A stretch of 64,000 nt of DNA, taken from NCBI GenBank assembly GCA_036346225.1, contig JARFIW010001747.1, positions 124,001-188,000 of the forward strand, given 5' to 3'. Position 1 is the stretch's first letter. Each line of letters begins with the position of its first letter. This stretch comes from Platerodrilus igneus. Lineage: Eukaryota; Arthropoda; Insecta; Coleoptera; Lycidae. Below are positions 10,001-22,979 of this stretch, in pieces. The notes beneath the pieces were generated by a model, which had not been told where the DNA came from, searched no databases, and saw only the letters and a program-made list of their open reading frames with translations. The position numbers and the translations under genes are program-made.

Positions 10001-13000
10001 AAATGAACATGTCCTAAACGGTGCGTTGTATCAACTAGCGGTAAATTGCAGAATAATCCTTAGGCCCATAGGTACCTTCCACAAAAATATCAGGCGATGT
10101 GAAAGGGGTAGAGGGGGGGTAGTTAAATACCCCAACACAATAAAAAATGAATATCTCCTAAACGGTGCGTTGTATCAACTAGCGGTAAATTGCAAAATAA
10201 TCCTTAGGCCCATAGGTACCTTCCATAAAAATATCAGGCGATTTGAAAGGGTAGAGGGGGGTAGTTAAATACCCCATCATAATAAAAAATGAATATCTCC
10301 TAAATGTTGCGTTGTATCAACTAGCGGTAAATTGCAGAATAATCCTTAGGCCCGTAGGTACCTTCCACTAAAATATCAGGCGATTTGAAAGGGGTTGGGG
10401 GTGGTAGTTAAATACCCCATTATAATAAAAAATGAATATTTCCTAAACGGTGAGTTGTATCAACTAGCGGTAAATTGTAGAATAATCCTTTAGCCAATAG
10501 GTACCTTTCACAAAAATATCAGGCGATTTGAAAGGGGCTGAAGGGGGGTGGTTAAATACCCCAACACAATAAAAATGAACATTTAAACGGTGCGTTTTAT
10601 CAACTAGCGGTAAATTGCAGAATAATCCTTAGGCCCATAGGTACCTTCCACAAAAATATCAGGCGATTTGAAAGGGGAACAGGGGGGGTAGTTAAATACC
10701 CCATCTTAATAAAAAATGAAAATCTCCTAAACGGTGCGTTGTATCAACTAGCGGTAAATTGCAGAATAATCCTTAGGCCAATAGGTACCTTCCACAAAAA
10801 TATCAGGCGATTTGAAAGGGGATGAGGGAGGTAGTTAAATACCCCAACACAATAAAAAATGAATATCTCCTAAATGGCGCGTTGTATCAACTAGCGGTAA
10901 ATTGCAGAATAATCCTTAGGCCCATAGGTACCTTCCACAAAAATAGCAGGCGATTTGAAAGGGGATGAAGGGGGTAGTTAAATACCCCATCATAATAAAA
11001 AATGAATATCTCCTAAACGGTGTGTTGTATCAACTAGCGGTAAATTGCAGAATAATTCTTAGGCCCATAGGTACCTTTCTTAAAAATATCAGGCGATTTG
11101 AAAGGGGTTTGTGGGGGTAGTTAAATACCCCAACACAATAAAAAATGAATATCTCCTAAACGGTGAGTTGTATCAACTAGCAGTAAATTGCAGAATAATC
11201 CCTAGGCCCATAGGTACCTTCCACTAAAATATCAGGCGATTTGAAAGGGGTTGAGGGGGTAGTTAAATATCCTATTATAATAAAAAATGAATATCTCCTA
11301 AACGGTGAGTTGTATCAACTAGCGGTAAATTGTAGAATAATCCTTTAGCCCATAGGTACCTTTCACAAAAATATCAGGCGATTTGAAAGGGGCTGAAGGG
11401 GGGTAGTTAAATACCCCAACACAATAAAAAATGAACATCTCCTAAACGGTGCGTTGTATCAACTAGCGGTAAATTGCAGAATAATCCTAATGCCCATAGT
11501 TACCTTCCTCAAAAATATCAGGCGATTTGAAAGGGGTTGAGGGGAGGTAGTTAAATATCCCAACATAATAAAAAATGAACATGTCCTAAACGGTGCGTTG
11601 TATCAACTAGCGGTAAATTGCAGAATAATCCTTAGGCCCTTAGGTACCTTCCACAAAAATATGGGGCGATTTGAAAGGGTAGAGGGGGGGGGGAGTTAAA
11701 TACTCCAACATAATAAAAAATGAATATCTCCTAAATGGTGCGTTGTATCAACTAGCGGTAAATTGCAGAATAATCCTTAGGCGCATAAGTACTTTCCACA
11801 AAAATATCAGGCGATTTGAAAGGGGTTGAGGGGGGTAGTTAAATATCCCATTGTAATAAAAAATGAATATCTCCTAAACGGTGCGTTGTATCAACTAGCG
11901 GTAAATTGCAGAATAATTCTTAGGCTCCTAGGTACCTTCCTCAAAAATATCAGGCGATGTGAAAGGGGTTGAGGGGTGTAGTTAAATACCTCAACACAAT
12001 AAAAAATGAATATCTCCTAAACGGTGCGTTGTATCAACTAGCGGTAAATTGCAGAATAGTCCTTAGGCCCATAGGTACCTTGCACAAAAATATCAGGCGA
12101 TTTGAAGGGGGAAGAGGGGGGGTAGTTAAATACCCCAACTCAATAAAAAATGAAAATCTCCTAAACGGTGCGTTGTATCAACTAGCGGTAAGTTGCAGAA
12201 TAATCCTTAGGCCCATAGGTACCTTCCACAAAAATAACAGGCGATTTGAAAGGGGGTGAAGGGGTAGTTAAATACCCCAACAGAATAAAAAATGAATATC
12301 TCCTAAACGGTGCGTTGTATCAACTAGCGGTAAATAGCAGAATAATCCTTAGGCCCATAGGTACCTTCCTCAAAAATATCAGGCGATTTGAAAGGGGATG
12401 AAAGGGGTAGTTAAATACCCCAATACAATAAAAAATGAATATCTCCTAAACGGTGAGTTGTATCAACTAGCGGTAAATTGCTGAATAATCCTTAGGCCCA
12501 TTTGTACCTTTCACAAAAATATCAGGCGATTTGAAAGGGGATGAGGGGGTAGTTAAATACCCCAACACGATAAAAAATGAAAATCTCCTAAACGGTGCGT
12601 TGTATCAACTAGCGGTAAATTGTAGAATAATTCTTAGGCCCATAGGTACCTTCCACAAAAATAGCAGGCGATTTGAAAGGGGAAGAAGGAGGTAGTTAAA
12701 TACCCCATCATAATAAAAAATGAATATCTCCTAAACGGTGAGTTGTTTCAACTAGCGGTAAATTGAAGAATAATCCCTAGGTCCATAGGTTCCTTCCACT
12801 AAAATATCAGGCGATTTGAAAGGGGTGGGGGTTGGGGTAGTTAAATATCCCATTACAATAAAAAATGAATATCTCCTAAACGGTGAGTTGTATCAACTAG
12901 CGGTAAATTGTAGAATAATCCTTTAGCCCATAGGTACCTTTCACAAAAATATCAGGCGATTTGAAAGGGGTTGAAGGGGGGTAGTTAAATACCCCAAAAA

Positions 13001-16000
13001 AATAAAAAATGAACATCTCCTAAACGGTGCGTTGTATCAACTAGCGGTAAATTGCAGAATAATCCTTAGACCCATAGGTACTTTCCACAAAAATATCAGG
13101 CGATTTGAAAGTGGGAGAGGGGGTAGTTAAATACCCCAACACAATAAAAAATGAATATCTCCTAAACGGTGCGTTGTATCAACTAGCGGTAAATTGCAGA
13201 ATAATCCTTATGCCTATAGGTACCTTCCACAAAAATATCAGGCGATTTGAAAGGGGCTGAAGGGGGGTAGTTAAATACCCCAACACAATAAAAAATGAAT
13301 ATCTCCTAAATGGTGCGTTGTATCAACTAGCGGTAAATTGCAGAATAATCCTTAGGCCCATAGGTACCTTCCACAAAAATATCAGGCGATTTGAAAGGGG
13401 ATGAAGGGGTAGTTAAATACCCCAACATAATAAAAAATGAATATCTCCTAAACGGTGCGTTGTATCAACTAGCGGTAAATTGCAGAATAATCCTTAGGCC
13501 CATAGGTACCTTTCCACAAAAATATCAGGCGATTTGAAAGGGGTTGAGGGGGTAGTTAAATACCCCAAACATAAAAATGAAATCTCCTAAACGGTGCGTT
13601 GTATCAACTAGCGGTAAATTGCAGAATAATCCTTAGCCCATAGGTACCTTTCCACAAAAATATCAGGCGATTTGAAAGGGGAAGGAGGTAGTTAAATACC
13701 CCAACATAATAAAAAAGGAATATCTCCTAACCGGTGCGTTGTATGAACTAGCGGTAAATTGTAGAATAATCCTTAGGCACATAGGTACCTACCACAAAAA
13801 TATCAGGCGATTTGAAAGGGGCGAGGGTGGGTAGTTAAATACCCATCATAATAAAAATGAATATCTCCTAAACGGTGCGTTGTATCAACTAGCGGTAAAT
13901 TGCAGAATAATCCTTAGCCCATAGGTACCTTTCCACAAAAATATCAGGCAATTTGAAAGGGGTTGAAGGGGGTAGTTAAATACCCCAACATAATAAAAAT
14001 GAACATCTCCTAAACGGTGCGTTGTATCAACTAGCGGTAAATTGCAGAATAATCCTTAGACCCATAGGTACTTTCCACAAAAATATCAGGCGATTTGAAA
14101 GGGGGAGAGGGGGAGTTAAATACTCCATCATAATAAAAAATGAATATCTCCTAAATGGTGCGTTGTATCAACTAGCGGTAAATTGCAGAATAATCCTTAG
14201 GCCCATTGGTACCTTCCACAAAAATATCAGGCGATTTGAAAGGGTGGAGGGGGGTAGTTAAATACCTCATCATAATAAAAAATGAATATCTCCTAAATGG
14301 TGCGTTGTATCAACTAGCGGTAAATTGCAGAATAATCCTTAGACCCATAGATACTTTCCACAAAAATATCAGGCGATTTGAAAGGGAGAGGGGGAGTTAA
14401 ATACCCCATCATAATAAAAAATGAATATCTCCTAAATGGTGCGTTTTATCAACTAGCGGAAAATTGCAGAATAATCCTTAGGCCCATAGGTACCTTCCAC
14501 AAAAATATCAGGCGATTTGAAAGGGGATGAGGGGGTAGTAAAATACCCTAACACAATAAAAATGAATATCTCCTAAACGGTGCGTTTGTATCAACTAGCG
14601 GTAAATTGCAGAATAATCCTTAGGCCCATAGGTACCTTCCACAAAAATATCAGGCGATTTGAAAGGGGATGAGGGGTAGTTAAATACCCATCATAATAAA
14701 AATGAATATCTCCTAAATGGTGCTTTGTATCAACTAGCGGTAAATTGCAGAATAATCCTTAGGCCCATAGGTACCTTCCACAAAAATATCAGGCGATTTG
14801 AAAGGGGTTGAGGGGGGAAGTTAAATACCTCAACACAATAAAAAATGAATATCTCCAAAACGGTGAGTTGTATCAACTAGCGGTAAATTGCAGAATAATC
14901 CTTAGCCCATAGGTACCTTCCACAAAAATATCAGGCGATTTGAAAGGGGTTGAGGGGGTAGTTAAATACCCAACACAATAAAAATGAATATCTCCTAAAC
15001 GGTGCGTTGTATCAACTAGCGGTAAATTGCAGAATAATCCTTAGCCCATAGGTACCTTCCACAAAAATATCAGGCGATTTGAAAGGGGTTGAGGGGGTAG
15101 TTAAATACCCATCATAATAAAAATGAATATCTCCTAAACGGTGCGTTGTATCAACTAGCGGTAAATTGCAGAATAATCCTTAGGCCCATAGGTACCTTCC
15201 ACAAAAATATCAGGCGATTTGAAAGGGGTGAGGGGTAGTTAAATACTCCAACATAATAAAAATGAATATCTCCTAAACGGTGCGTTGTATCAACTAGCGG
15301 TAAATTGCAGAATAATCCTTAGCCCATAGGTACCTTCCACAAAAATATCAGGCGATTTGAAAGGGGTTGAAGGGGGTAGTTAAATACCCAACACAATAAA
15401 AATGAATATCTCCTAAACGGTGCGTTGTATCAACTAGCGGTAAATTGCAGAATAATCCTTAGCCCATAGGTACCTTCCACAAAAATATCAGGCGATTTGA
15501 AAGGGGTTGAGGGGGTAGTTAAATACCCCAACAAATAAAAATGAATATCTCCTAAACGGTGCGTTGTATCAACTAGCGGTAAATTGCAGAATAATCCTTA
15601 GCCCATAGGTACCTTTCCACAAAAATATCAGGCGATTTGAAAGGGGATGAGGGGGTAGTTAAATACCCACATAATAAAAATGAATATCTCCTAAACGGTG
15701 CGTTGTATCAACTAGCGGTAAATTGCAGAATAATCCTTAGGCCCATAGGTACCTTGCACAAAAATATCAGGCGATTTGAAAGGAGTGAAGAGGGGTAGTT
15801 AAATACCCCAACACAATAAAAAATGAATATCTCCTAAACGGTGCGTTGTATCAACTAGCGGTAAGTTGCAGAATAATCCTTAGGCCCATAGGTACCTTCC
15901 ACAAAAATAACTGGCGATTTGAAAGGGGATGAAGGGGGTAGTTAAATACCCCAACATAATAAAAATGAATATCTCCTAAACGGTGCATTGTATCAACTAG

Positions 16001-17634
16001 CGGTAAATAGCAGAATAATCCTTAGCCCATAGGTACCTTTCCACAAAAATATCAGGCGATTTGAAAGGGGATGAAGGGGTAGTTAAATACCCCAACAAAT
16101 AAAAATGAATATCTCTAAACGGTGCGTTGTATCAACTAGCGGTAAATTGCAGAATAATCCTTAGCCCATAGGTACCTTTCCACAAAAATATCAGGCGATT
16201 TGAAAGGGGTTGAAGGGGGGTAGTTAAATACCCCAACACAATAAAAAATGAACATCTCCTAAACGGTGCGTTGTATCAACTAGCGGTAAATTGCAGAATA
16301 ATCCTTAGGCCCATAGGTACCTTCCACAAAAATATCAGGCGATTTGAAAGGGGAAGAGGGGGGTAGTTAAATACTCCATCATAATAAAAAATGAATATCT
16401 CCTAAATGGTGCGTTGTATCAACTAGCGGTAAATTGCAGAATAATCCTTAGGCCCATAGGTACCTTCCACAAAAATATCAGGCGATTTGAAAGGGGTAGA
16501 GGGGGTAGTTAAATACCCCAACATAATAAAAATGAATATCTCCCAAACGGTGCGTTGTATCAACTAGCGGTAAATTGCAGAATAATCCTTAGGCCCATAG
16601 GTACCTTCCACAAAAATATCAGGCGATTTGAAAGGGGTTGAAGGGGTAGTTAAATACCCCAACAGAATAAAAATGAATATCTCCTAAACGGTGCGTTGTA
16701 TCAACTAGCGGTAAATAGCAGAATAATCCTTCGACCCATAGGTACTTTCCACAAAAATATCAGGCGATTTGAATGGGGGAGAGGGGGGGGCGTTAAATAC
16801 TCCATCATAATAAAAAATGAATATCTCCTAAATGGTGCGTTGTATCAACTAGCGATAAATTGCAGAATAATCCTTAGGCCAATAGGTACCTTCCACAAAA
16901 ATATCAGGCGATTTGAAAGGGGATGAGGGGAGGTAGTTAAATACCCCAACACAATAAAAAATGAATATCTCCTAAACGGTGCGTTGTATCAACTAGCGGT
17001 AAGTTGCAGAATAATCCTTAGGCCCATAGGTACCTTCCACAAAAATAACTGGCGATTTGAAAGGGGATGAAGGGGGTAGTTAAATACCCCAACATAATAA
17101 AAAATGAATATCTCCTAAACGGTGCATTGTATCAACTAGCGGTAAATAGCAGAATAATCCTTAGACCCATAGGTACTTTCCACAAAAATATCAGGCGATT
17201 TGAATGGGGGAGAGGGGGGGGCGTTAAATACTCCATCATAATAAAAAATGAATATCTCCTAAATGGTGCGTTGTATCAACTAGCGATAAATTGCAGAATA
17301 ATCCTTAGGCCAATAGGTACCTTCCACAAAAATATCAGGCGATTTTAAAGGGGTTGAGGGGGTAGTTAAATACCCCATCATAATAAAAAATGAATATCTC
17401 CTAAACGGTGTGTTGTATCAACTAGCGGTAAATTGCCGAATAATCCCTAGGCCCATAGGTACCTTCCACAAAAATATCAGGCGATTTGAAAGGGGAAGAA
17501 GGGGGGATAGTTAAATACTCCATCATAATAAAGAATGAGTATCTCTTAAATGGTGCGTTGTATCAACTAGCGGTAAATTGCAGAATAATCCTTAGGCCCA
17601 TAGGTACCTTCCACAAAAATATCAGGCAATTTGA
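7021..17634 (+). repeat. ~142-bp satellite array, left arm (about 74 monomers)
   Basis: Head-to-tail monomers with a GCGGTAAATTGCAG core recurring every ~142 bp. The first monomer (7021-7120) is clearly diverged; the rest are close to consensus. Each unit includes a G-rich stretch followed by a short hairpin, GGGGTAGTTAAATACCCC or variants. Higher-order structure is visible. A variant with ACATGTCC recurs at 8304, 10007 and 11579 (12 and 11 monomers apart). A variant with CTGGCGATTTG recurs at 15911 and 17049 (8 monomers apart). Many monomers stay open in one frame and give peptides such as LLNGALYQLAVNCRIILRPI; these are array by-products. Between about 13560 and 16200 homopolymers are consistently shorter. 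Confidence 0.97.
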
Positions 17635-20379
17635 TATCATGAATAACAATTAAAGATTCATTCATTCAAGGTGAAGACTTGAACAAATCTTTGATTAACA
17701 TGTTTGGTGTAATTTACGCTGCCGGTAAAATCTAACCTCTCCATACCGTTTTGGAAGTCGATGGCAGTGGATATAGGTGTGATTTTCAGAATGCACAATT
17801 CTGTAGACTCTATGTGCTAACAGAAGTTTTCTTTCAGTTTTGCCTAACACGTATACATCAATTAACTTATTTAAAGAATAATCCATAAACAAAAGAAAAA
17901 TTTTGAAATGAACAGGAAAAATGCAAGCTTAATTTTGACACATGACTTTTATCTTCGCAATTGGTTTACATAGATACCGTATATTTGATTTCTCCAATGC
18001 TCTACCCAAAGGTACCACATTCGTCAGGAGGTGAGTTCTATTTCCCTGGGAATTTTAATTTTGCCAAACCCGTGCTGTTCCAAGCAAGGTAGGGATCTTT
18101 AACGTAAGTGACAACACACATCTGGCCTACAATTTACTACCAAATTAGACCTAAACTGTGAACTTATTGTTTGTTGAAACCCTAAATTATTTTACTATCA
18201 ATGAACAGAGTACCTATTTGTATAGAGGGTTGGGTTAACAAGTACTTACCTGCAACTCTAATTAAAATTTTTACCTGTTGGAAGGTCAGTGATTCATATT
18301 ATGGGTTTTGTCTCATGTTCCCGAATGTCTTAAAAATAAATGTTCCAGTCTTCTCAGTTAACTTGCTCCTTGCTGTAGTTTATCTGTATCGTATAAATTA
18401 TTTTAAATTTGGAGTCGAAAATAGTTTTTTAAATTGCCTGATTGTATTCGTAAAAGCTATCGTATAGTTTGCGTAATATACTATTGTATTATTGAGTATG
18501 TGATGTGACTAAACCTCAAAGAGATCTATTTAAACCAAAACCTTATAGTGACTTTTGATCCAAGTGGCGACATTCTAAAAACTTTTTAGTGATAGTTTCG
18601 TATTTACTTTATATTTTTAAGTTGAATTACCGTTAGATTTACAATTTTTAAACTTTTTAAACAAATTTCAAGATACAGAAATTCTGGTGTGGTTTACCCT
18701 GCTCTATGTGGTGCCTTGAAAATAAAGGATAATATAAAAACCGCATGCAAATTTATATAATTATCAAAAGACAATTTAATTTATTAACGGAATTAATTCA
18801 AGCAGTTCAGTTGCCAGCGAAATCTACCCGCTGCGGTTGTAATAGCGAGGAATTGATATAAACAGACGAAGAGTAGAGTTTTGTTCTTTGTTCCGATATA
18901 TTAAGTACGTTGAAAATACTGCTTCTTTCTGCTTTTGACAATAGTGAGAATTAATGCGGGATTAATTTTCGTATTGTTCATGAACAAGCACGGCATGTTT
19001 TTAGTTGATTTTCTGTTGGAAATAAAAGCGGTAAAGCTTGTTAAACTCGAGGCACGTGTGTTTTACGGAACATTTGACGGACGGTTTTATTGCTTACGCG
19101 TGCCTACTAATTGTTTTTAGTTGTTTTTCTTGTGAGATAAATGCTTTAAGGAACATTTGACGGACTTACTTTAGTGATACGCGTACTTTACTAATTTGTG
19201 GTTTTAGTTGTTTGTCTTGTGAAATAATAGTCGTAGAACTTGCTAAACTGACCGATTCTTTCTTTAGAATTAATGTGTGTGCGATCTAGTCTAGTGTCCC
19301 TTTGTTTTATCAGATTAGTGCATACTTTGGATTATTTAAATACAGTGGATACTGTAGTTTCTGCATTTTTCTAACACCAAAGAATCTAAAATAGATCATT
19401 GCTTGCGCGAATTTCGTTATTTGTGAAATATAACAGATTACCGGTTTACAAAGGTATTGGTTGAAGTTTCTCACTGCTTGTTGGAGGTTTATGAAAATAA
19501 TATACATTTGATCCCAGTTGAAATTAAACTAGTGCTACAAAATATTTCGAAATTATTGTCTCAGGAAATAGAATTAACAAGGAATTTATCAATGCTACAT
19601 AGTTCCGTCGCGTGATGGTGTCTGCTGCTAACCCCAGTGAAATGCGTAGGTGTGATTAGTGTGACGTGTGATAAGTTCCATCAACACCCTCACAGTCCAG
19701 GGTGAAGTGCTTCATTAGCGTAGGACATCGTGAATCTCACACTTCCGTTGCAAGGAAGCGTTGCTGAAGGACTTTTGTAAGTTGAACTATTTCTTACTTG
19801 TTATTACTTTAAATATCTATCCGTTGCTTTACCATATCTTTGTCGTTCTGATACCTTTTACAAAAGACTTGCATGATATTTTAAAACATAAGAAAAAAAA
19901 GAAAGAAAGAAAGAAAGATCAATACTACTGAATTACTCATATCAATTGTGTCTTACCTATTTATTTTTTTTAACATTTTGTCTGATTCATGTTTAATTGG
20001 TGTGTGAGGAAACGTTTCTGCTACTCCCCAATATTACCTCACTTTGTACTAAACATTTTTGTACTGCTTTTACCGTTGTTATATTATATAGATTATCCAA
20101 ACTGTTTTTTTTTTACATTCTACAAAGTACTGAATAATTTAGCCTTATCATTGCTGCTATGCTTTTTCTTTTTTTTTCAGGTTTGCTTGACTATTTTTCT
20201 TGCACTAACTCCTTAGAGCCGTGTACATTGTATGTTGGTCTGCTTTCTACAACCCCCCCTAATCTCCGATTGAGCCCGGTCATTTCTTTGATTTTCTTTG
20301 TGTTACGCACGGCTACGAGCCAACGTAGCATAACTTTGGCGCTCGAACAGGGACTGCCACGAATAACGTAACATAACAA
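17635..20379. other. Core of the giant element, 5' non-coding part
   Basis: Unique sequence between the left array and the transposase. It contains a truncated SINE-like segment (about 17972-18140), an imperfect ~100-bp tandem duplication at about 19030-19230 (GGAACATTTGACGGAC twice), and a (GAAA)n run near 19890-19918. A polypyrimidine tract with CAG acceptor ends at 20180, and another possible acceptor, TGCCTTAG, lies near 20390. A 5' untranslated exon and promoter of the transposase gene are expected here but cannot be placed. Confidence 0.5.
17972..18140 (-). mobile_element. SINE fragment (3'/central domain only)
   Basis: Matches the SINE at 49372-49671 over its non-tRNA part, including CTCTACCCAAAGGTACCACA and GCAAGGTAGGGATCTTTAAC. 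The tRNA-derived head is missing. Orientation is taken from the complete copy. It lies inside the giant transposon, so it inserted there or was carried along. Confidence 0.7.
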
Positions 20380-20502
20380 ACTGCCTTAGTATCTGGCAAT
20401 GGTCTTGTAGATCTTTATACCGAGTCACAGACATTTTCCAATAGTGCTATCTGTGACAACCAACATCATGAAAACGCATCAGCGACAAAGTCAGATGCTT
20501 TC

Positions 20503-21936
20503 ATGTTAGCGGTTAATAAACATTTTAATCAAGTGCCAATAGCGGAGAAAAAATTGAGCTCTACATACTCGAACCAAATCGAGGTTAGTATTGCACGGGA
20601 TATAATAATATCTTTGCAGGATTTAAAAACGCACCGCAAGAAATATTTACTGTCGGTAGGAATACATTGTGTGATAACCTTTCAAGGTGGGCATCAGCTA
20701 CTTAAAAGAACTGGACCCATTCACACTTTATATTGTAAGTGTAAACATTCCAATTGCCGTAAATTCAAAATCAGCATTTATGGGACTGACACTCAATGGC
20801 GGATTTTAGTTCAATTTGACAAATTGCAGGACAATCATACAGGTGAAGAGTATTCTTATCAAGTTAGGGGTGCTAAATGCAACGAAATGAAGGAAGCGCT
20901 TTTGCAGAATATGCCTAACAAAGTACGCAAAGATGCCATTAAAATGCTTAAGCGTGAAACTTTCTTAGAAGGAAATTGGCAACAACTTAGATCCTTATCA
21001 GTTTATCAGAAAGTAAAATCTGAAGCTAGGCTAAACCTGGATTTAAACCAGAGTACTTATTTAGACGTCATTCTAAAAGCACATCAAGAAACAAATAAGT
21101 ATATTCAACAACCAGACGGTAACTTAGTTGTTTATTTATATTCGCGCCAGCAAATTGATTGCCTAATTCCCAGAGGGAAGAAAATTGATATTTATTTTGA
21201 TGCCACGGGTTCTGTTGTACGATCTCCAGAATTAGTTTCGAGAAAGCGGGTTCTTTATTACGCTGCTGTAGTGAACATAGATGAAAAAATTGTTCCCGTA
21301 GCAGAATTAATTTCATCCAAACATGACTCTGCAACTATATCAGCGTTTTTCATTAACTTTAAGCATTTCGTAACAGTAACATGTATTAGAACATGGCCTC
21401 TCTTTAATGTTGTTATTGTTGATTTTAGCTTTACATTGATAAATTCTATTTGTCTTGGTTTCAACGAAATGACTCTATATTCATATTTAAATATTATGCA
21501 CAAATTTGTTACTAATTCTTTAGATCGAAAGGATTTACTACAAATAATACCGATAAGATCTTGTTATGCCCATTTTGTGAAAATGATCAAAGATAAACTG
21601 TCCAAAATTAAAATAGGTAAGCAAGAAAAAAATATAATTACAGATTGTGTGGCCATTTTAATGCAGTGCAACGAGTTTGAAGAGTTATCTCGGAGTTTCA
21701 AAGCATTTATAAAAATTTTAGTCTCTCCTTTTGAGACTGATTCATTTTCAAAATCTTATAAACTTTTGCTGCTCCAAAAAGTAAAACTATTATCATCCAA
21801 GGATTTATTAAACTTAAACGTGCAAGTTGATCACGTGTCAATTTCTGAATGTGAATCTGATGATAGTGAATATGTCCGGGTAGGTATACAACTTCACCGT
21901 TTTATAAACATTTTCAAAAATTATATAGTGAAATAG
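20503..21936 (+). CDS. DDE transposase of the giant element, N-terminal and catalytic part
   Basis: 477-codon ORF, open upstream in frame to about 20380, so the true start may be earlier or spliced. A zinc-binding pattern at residues 78-112 (CKCKHSNC...DNH) resembles the FLYWCH/WRKY-GCM1-type DNA-binding fingers found in front of Mutator-like transposases. First catalytic Asp candidate: D233 in IYFDATGSVVR. Second: D307 in FNVVIVDFSFT. A Cys/His pair (SCYAHFVK) follows, as in several DDE families. The third acidic residue lies in the next segment (22041-22352). The ORF closes by stop at 21934. A 53-nt intron (GTATAC to ATAG, about 21888-21940) would join VRV to EEEIKLD in frame; a simple frameshift is the alternative. 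KDZ/Zisupton-type assignment was considered, but the 9-bp target duplication favours Mutator-like. Confidence 0.72.
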   Translation: MLAVNKHFNQVPIAEKKLSSTYSNQIEVSIARDIIISLQDLKTHRKKYLLSVGIHCVITFQGGHQLLKRTGPIHTLYCKCKHSNCRKFKISIYGTDTQWRILVQFDKLQDNHTGEEYSYQVRGAKCNEMKEALLQNMPNKVRKDAIKMLKRETFLEGNWQQLRSLSVYQKVKSEARLNLDLNQSTYLDVILKAHQETNKYIQQPDGNLVVYLYSRQQIDCLIPRGKKIDIYFDATGSVVRSPELVSRKRVLYYAAVVNIDEKIVPVAELISSKHDSATISAFFINFKHFVTVTCIRTWPLFNVVIVDFSFTLINSICLGFNEMTLYSYLNIMHKFVTNSLDRKDLLQIIPIRSCYAHFVKMIKDKLSKIKIGKQEKNIITDCVAILMQCNEFEELSRSFKAFIKILVSPFETDSFSKSYKLLLLQKVKLLSSKDLLNLNVQVDHVSISECESDDSEYVRVGIQLHRFINIFKNYIVK

Positions 21937-22040
21937 AAGAGGAGATAAAACTTGATGCCAATTGTAAATCACAAGTAAAGAATTCTCTGAGGTGTGAGGC
22001 ATTTGCGGATTATTTTTTATACTACACTGCCTTCGTTCCA

Positions 22041-22352
22041 ATGTGGTCAGGAATTTTATCACCATTTTCTTTGGAAACCCGCTACAGTAATGCCAACGTT
22101 GAATGTTGGTTCAAAATCGTTAAAAAGGATATTGTGGAAGGTCAAAGTAATTTAAAAGTTGGTCGCTTTATAGATAAATTGAAAAACTATTTGGATGTTC
22201 AATTAAAGTCTGTTGAAATGAATATCAAACCAACGCCAAAAAGGAAAACCCCTAAAACGACTGTAAAGATGACGATATTGGTAAGCCTTTTGCCGAAGAA
22301 GTTTGGCGACCAAAAACTAAATCGCAAAACCACTTTATTTTTCCATCATTAG
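22041..22352 (+). CDS. DDE transposase, C-terminal catalytic segment
   Basis: The frame is open from about 21950, before the first Met at 22041. It reads FVPMWSGILSPF, then RYSNANVECWFKIVKK, with Glu at 22101-22103 as the probable third catalytic residue, then GRFIDKLKNYLDVQLK and a basic tail. It needs either the short intron or a frame change to connect with 20503-21936. Near 22262 the reading switches frame again: DDDIGKPFAEEVWRPKTK continues in the frame of the downstream protease. The two are therefore probably one fusion protein interrupted by an indel. Confidence 0.65.
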   Translation: MWSGILSPFSLETRYSNANVECWFKIVKKDIVEGQSNLKVGRFIDKLKNYLDVQLKSVEMNIKPTPKRKTPKTTVKMTILVSLLPKKFGDQKLNRKTTLFFHH

Positions 22353-22378
22353 TAGCTATAGAGAAAAAAGCATGTAGT

Positions 22379-22960
22379 ATGAATCCAAATACTAACAACT
22401 CCAAAAAGAAGAGTCCACTAATATTAGAATCGAATATTTCGAAAAAATCAGAATTAGCATGTAGTGTGCCTGGATCTCATGAAAACCTCATAGAACTACC
22501 GGTTCATGATATTCCCCATGATATGGCGCTAACGAATTCTTTATTTTTAAATACTAATTATTATATAAACGCCGCAATAAAAAATGTCAATTTTATTGTA
22601 TGCGAAATGGTAAATAAGGAGAGATATACATTTTTAATATCAAGTACAGATTATAGAACACTTGTATCTAGATATAATCATGATTACAACTTTGAAGCTT
22701 CAGACACATCTCGATGGTTGACCGATTACTGCATTGATTCAGCGGCGATTGCATTACTTAGGACTAACGATTCTATTTACTATATCGATTGCATATCGTC
22801 ACATATTGCGTTCCACTCTCAAGAGAAACGATTTGTCAGCAGCATACCAGCCTATACCACTTTGTTTATGGGGATAAACATACTTTTGCTTACTATTAAT
22901 ATCAATCAATGCCATTGGGCGTTGATTGTATTAGATCTGTACTCAAAAGAATATTATTGA
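22379..22960 (+). pseudogene. Ulp1/SENP-like C48 cysteine protease domain (first half)
   Basis: The frame is open from about 22262 and is in continuity with the transposase apart from one frame change. Family features: W113-L-T-D-Y at the start of the fold (the WLxD motif) and the catalytic His in CHWALIVLD (H179). The expected catalytic Asp (LDPSS, codon 22964-22966) comes two codons after an in-frame TGA at 22958-22960. A frameshift then separates it from the Cys-bearing part. Ulp1 proteases process SUMO or ubiquitin-like modifiers. In transposons such domains are known from some Mutator-like and KDZ elements, with unclear role. The in-frame stop and frameshift argue this copy is inactive, unless they are consensus errors. 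Confidence 0.72.
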
Positions 22961-22979
22961 CTAGATCCATCTTCAGCGA

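Noticed and set aside
7825..17348. Many ORFs of 60-96 codons with repeated peptides such as YQLAVNCRIILRPIGTFHKN
   Set aside because: They follow the satellite phase, change length with each indel, and have no independent start or regulatory context. They are by-products of a tandem repeat. The same applies to 25153-25449 and 28869-29147 on the minus strand.
21068..21503. Minus-strand ORFs opposite the transposase
   Set aside because: Shadows of the coding strand with no recognisable domain.
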